Shown in pieces: positions 14,609 through 16,975 of a DNA stretch of 16,975 bases. The notes below the pieces were generated by a model that did not search any database, had not been told where the DNA came from, and worked only from the letters and a program-made list of their open reading frames with translations. The DNA comes from an uncultured beta proteobacterium (GTDB lineage Bacteria > Pseudomonadota > Gammaproteobacteria > Burkholderiales > Burkholderiaceae), in contig CAJAFJ010000486.1 in NCBI GenBank assembly GCA_903938955.1, forward strand, positions 1-16,975, written 5' to 3'. The translations under genes and the position numbers were made by a program. Each line of letters starts with the position of its first letter. Position 1 is the stretch's first letter.

Positions 14609-15577
14609 TCAGCTGGCGTCGTCCGCCTGGAAGGCCGAATTGGAGACCGCCGAAATGGTGCTGCGCAGCCACTGGTGGGCGCTGTCGCTTTGCATGCGCT
14701 GGTGCCAGATGGCATCCACCTGCACCATCGGCACTGAAAAGGGCAGCTCCTGCAATACCAGTTGCTCGGCGAAGCCGGTCACGCTGACAAAGTGGCGCGG
14801 CAACACGGTCAGCAGATTGGAGTTGGCCACCACTTTGCCGGCTGTGAAGAACTGGTTGACCGTGAGCACAATGCGCCGTTCGCGTCCGATCAGGGCCAGG
14901 GATTCGTCAATAAAGCCAAACGGCCGACCCGAAAAACTCACCAGCAAATGCCGCGCCCCGCAGTAGCGGTCCAGGGTTAAAGGCCCATCTGCCAAGGGGT
15001 GATCGCGCCGCATCACGCAGACGTATTCGCCGCTGTACAGTCTTTGTTGCGAAAAAGATACGGTTTCGCCCGCCTGCGCCCGCGCTGTCAGGTCGGCGAA
15101 AGTGGCGGGAAAGTAGCCAATTGCCAGGTCCACGGATTCCAGGTCCAGCAGGCGCCGCGGGTCGCGCGTGGTGAGCGGCACCACGCGAATCGAGATGCCG
15201 GGGGCCTGCTGGTCCATCACCTTGACCAGTCCGGGCATGAGCTTGGCGGCCGTGGCATCGGCCATCGCCAGCACAAAGGTGGTCTTGGCGGCGGCCGGGG
15301 TAAAGCGGCTGGGACTGAGCACCTCTTGCAACTGGTTCAGCGCCTCGCGTACAGAGGGCCACAGCGCCAGCGCGCGCGGCGTGGGCAACATGGCATGACC
15401 ATGGCGTTTGATCAATTCATCGCCCACGGTTTCGCGGAAGCGGCGCAGGGCATTGCTGATGGCCGGCTGCGTGAGGGCCAGGTTGTGCGCCGCCCGGGTC
15501 AGGCTGCGCTCTTTCATGATTTCGTCGAAAACGCGAAGCAGATTCAGGTCCAGTGTGCGGAAATTAATGGGGTTCAT
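14609..15577 (-). CDS. LysR-family regulator, NodD/LinR-type
   Basis: This is a transcription regulator of 322 aa. The N-terminal helix-turn-helix (about 5-70) includes FRTLDLNLLRVFDEIMKERS followed by LTRAAHNLALTQPAISNALR, in the style of NodD/PcpR/LinR regulators that often control aromatic or xenobiotic breakdown. The effector domain follows, with TTFVLAMADATAAKLMPGL and VDLAIGYFPATF typical of the subgroup. The ligand and targets are unknown; the divergent gene at 15703 is the simplest candidate, since LysR proteins often control the gene opposite. The ribosome site is weak. The gap to the divergent gene is 125 bp and AT-rich. Confidence 0.85.
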   Translation of the reverse strand: MNPINFRTLDLNLLRVFDEIMKERSLTRAAHNLALTQPAISNALRRFRETVGDELIKRHGHAMLPTPRALALWPSVREALNQLQEVLSPSRFTPAAAKTTFVLAMADATAAKLMPGLVKVMDQQAPGISIRVVPLTTRDPRRLLDLESVDLAIGYFPATFADLTARAQAGETVSFSQQRLYSGEYVCVMRRDHPLADGPLTLDRYCGARHLLVSFSGRPFGFIDESLALIGRERRIVLTVNQFFTAGKVVANSNLLTVLPRHFVSVTGFAEQLVLQELPFSVPMVQVDAIWHQRMQSDSAHQWLRSTISAVSNSAFQADDAS

Positions 15578-15625
15578 GGCGCTATTTAATCACTGTGGTG
15601 AATACAAAGCATTTCAAATATAAAT

Positions 15626-15654
15626 TTGCCGTATATAAGCGTTTACCCTAGCAT
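15626..15654 (+). promoter_or_regulatory. Possible sigma-70 promoter of the small membrane protein gene
   Basis: TTGCCG (15626-15631), 17 nt, TAGCAT (15649-15654), each matching four of six consensus bases, in an AT-rich stretch. The transcript would begin near 15661, just before an inverted repeat. Confidence 0.35.
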
Positions 15655-15662
15655 TGAGTCAA

Positions 15663-15683
15663 GTCCCACTATGTGAGTGGGAC
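15663..15683. repeat. Perfect 8-bp inverted repeat in the leader of the small membrane protein gene
   Basis: GTCCCACT (15663-15670) and AGTGGGAC (15676-15683) surround a 5-nt loop, 19 nt before the ATG at 15703. It could be an mRNA 5' hairpin or an operator for a dimeric regulator. Confidence 0.65.
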
Positions 15684-15702
15684 ATTGCAGAAAGATTTCA
15701 CT

Positions 15703-16134
15703 ATGGGCAGCGTATTAAATGCCAACGAACAGTTCTCACGGCCGGTCAGCAAGGTTCGGACCGTGCCTTTTAAATCCCGCTCGGTGGCGGACATTGCGGC
15801 CAGCCGTGGCTATGACGGTGCGACCGGTCTGAGCGCCATGCTGTTGGCGGCCATGGTGTCGGCGCTGGTGGTGGTGGCCGACCAGTTGATCGGGACCTGG
15901 GCCGACGGACACCTGATGGTGGCCTGGATTGCCTTGTGGGTCGTGGGTTTTGCCACACTGGCCGTGTTTGGCGGGGCCGCACGCAAATTGGCTTTGACGT
16001 CCCTGAGCGCACTCGATGCCTGGTCCGAACGCGTGGCGCAAGAACGGGCCGATAAGCGTCTTTGGCTCATCGCCCAGTCGGATGCGCGGGTGATGGCTGA
16101 CTTGAAAAACGCCATGGCACGCGGCGATCGTTAA
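15703..16134 (+). CDS. Unrecognised small membrane protein
   Basis: I do not recognise this 143-aa protein. Residues 1-40 are polar and basic (SKVRTVPFKSRSVADIAASR) and look cytosolic. Two hydrophobic helices follow (about 48-65, rich in Ala/Val/Met, and about 73-95, WIALWVVGFATLAVFGG), joined by a short WADGH loop. The C-terminal 45 residues are a charged, probably helical tail (AWSERVAQERADKRLW). ATG at 15703 is preferred to GTG at 15673, because the latter lies inside the inverted repeat; AGAAAG upstream is a weak ribosome site. It is divergent from the LysR gene and closed by a strong terminator. It may be a lineage-specific inner-membrane protein. Confidence 0.7.
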   Translation: MGSVLNANEQFSRPVSKVRTVPFKSRSVADIAASRGYDGATGLSAMLLAAMVSALVVVADQLIGTWADGHLMVAWIALWVVGFATLAVFGGAARKLALTSLSALDAWSERVAQERADKRLWLIAQSDARVMADLKNAMARGDR

Positions 16135-16149
16135 TTGCCCCGCTGAACG

Positions 16150-16178
16150 AAAAAACCACCGCAAGCGGTGGTTTTTTT
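16150..16178. terminator. Bidirectional rho-independent terminator
   Basis: ACCACCGC (16155-16162) and GCGGTGGT (16165-16172) form a perfect stem, with six A before (16150-16155) and seven T after (16172-16178). It therefore works for both converging genes: the small membrane protein (+) and pckG (-). Confidence 0.93.
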
Positions 16179-16190
16179 ACGTCTGGGCGA

Positions 16191-16975
16191 TTAAGCCTTC
16201 AGGCGTTTTTCGATTTGCGCTTTGGTCGCGACCAGTTCTTTGGGCAAGTGGTAGGCCAGTTGCGTGAACAACTCGTCGTGCAGTTTGAGTTCTTCGACCC
16301 AGGCGCCGTTGTCAATGCTGGTGACGGTGTTGAACTGCTCGGGCGTGAAGTCCATGCCGGTCCAGGTGATCTCGTCATAGGTCGGGCTGACGCCAAACAG
16401 GTTGTCCACGCCTTTGGCCTGGCCTTCCAGACGGTCAATCATCCACTTCAGCACGCGCATGTTTTCGCCGTAGCCGGGCCAGACAAACTTGCCGTCGTCA
16501 CCTTTGCGGAACCAGTTCACGCAGTAGATGCTGGGCAGTGTGCCGCCGGTGGCTTCGAGCTTGTGCTCCATGTCGAGCCAATGCTGGAAGTAGTCGCTCA
16601 TGTTGTAACCGCAGAACGGCAGCATGGCGAACGGGTCGCGGCGCACCACGCCCATTTGGCCAACGGCAGCTGCCGTGGTTTCAGAGCCCATGGTGGCGGC
16701 CATGTAAACGCCTTCCATCCAGGTGCGGGCTTCGGTCACCAACGGCACGGTGGTCGAGCGGCGGCCACCGAAGATGAAGGCGTCAATCGCCACACCGGCC
16801 GGGTTGTCCCACTCGGGGTCCAGCGCCGGGTTGTTGCCCGCTGCCACGGTAAAGCGTGAATTGGGGTGGGCGGCCTTGGCGCCGGTTTGCTTGGCAATCT
16901 CGGGGGTCCAGTCATTGCCTTGCCAGTCGATCAGGTGCGCAGGCACGCCGCCGCCGTCTTTTTCCATGCCTTCCC
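16191..16975 (-). CDS. pckG: Phosphoenolpyruvate carboxykinase (GTP), 5' part outside window
   Basis: This gluconeogenic enzyme makes phosphoenolpyruvate and CO2 from oxaloacetate with GTP. Only the C-terminal ~260 residues are seen; the frame stays open to the right edge, so the Met at 16967 is internal. Family segments present are [27 protein letters not shown] (the conserved Arg-rich turn), [38 protein letters not shown] and the C-terminal [24 protein letters not shown] region. These belong to the GTP-using, not ATP-using, family. The P-loop and metal-binding Asp region are off the window. It ends 13 nt before the shared terminator. Confidence 0.95.
   Translation of the reverse strand, partial: EGMEKDGGGVPAHLIDWQGNDWTPEIAKQTGAKAAHPNSRFTVAAGNNPALDPEWDNPAGVAIDAFIFGGRRSTTVPLVTEARTWMEGVYMAATMGSETTAAAVGQMGVVRRDPFAMLPFCGYNMSDYFQHWLDMEHKLEATGGTLPSIYCVNWFRKGDDGKFVWPGYGENMRVLKWMIDRLEGQAKGVDNLFGVSPTYDEITWTGMDFTPEQFNTVTSIDNGAWVEELKLHDELFTQLAYHLPKELVATKAQIEKRLKA

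Overview
The window is GC-rich and densely coded. Its protein families suggest a betaproteobacterium of the order Burkholderiales, probably Comamonadaceae (Rhodoferax/Polaromonas-like). This placement rests on remembered family resemblance, not on a search. No rRNA, tRNA, insertion sequence or CRISPR array was seen. No gene-free stretch exceeds 300 bases; the two longest gaps (8138-8389 and 12017-12263) are regulatory regions between divergent genes.

Region 1 (1-7151, all +) is the lower part of a meta-cleavage pathway of the 3-(2,3-dihydroxyphenyl)propionate (mhp) type. It holds acetaldehyde dehydrogenase (mhpF, cut by the left edge), 4-hydroxy-2-oxovalerate aldolase (mhpE) and the C-C hydrolase mhpC. 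Between mhpE and mhpC sit a branched-chain-amino-acid-type ABC transporter (livH, a livM-livG fusion, livF; no binding protein) and a hemerythrin-domain protein. The transporter probably imports an aromatic acid. A single in-frame TAG separates livH from the livM-livG fusion and appears to cut off the usual LivH tail.

Region 2 (7191-11091) is the most interesting part. Two divergent units share an unusual promoter: the same 7-bp box and the same 10-bp box, 15 nt apart in both copies, with the look of an ECF sigma promoter. Leftward runs a secreted Cys/Lys-rich peptide of 78 aa with eight Cys and four CAPK repeats. It is translationally coupled (TAATG) to a His-rich cytosolic protein of unknown function, possibly the DUF6969 family. 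Rightward runs a periplasmic cytochrome c, a secreted thioredoxin-like protein, a CcdA/DsbD-like membrane electron carrier, an ECF sigma factor with no anti-sigma gene, and a peroxiredoxin-like protein. I infer a self-amplifying stress regulon in which electrons are moved to the periplasm to keep a Cys-rich, probably metal-binding, peptide reduced. It recalls bufferin systems but lacks their DUF692 enzyme.

Region 3 (11117-16975) holds ordinary housekeeping and regulatory genes: an HD-GYP protein with a C-terminal CxxC/CxxC segment, an ArgP-like LysR regulator, a universal stress protein, a metallophosphoesterase, a NodD-type LysR regulator, an unrecognised small membrane protein, a bidirectional terminator, and the 3' part of GTP-dependent PEP carboxykinase (pckG), which runs off the right edge.
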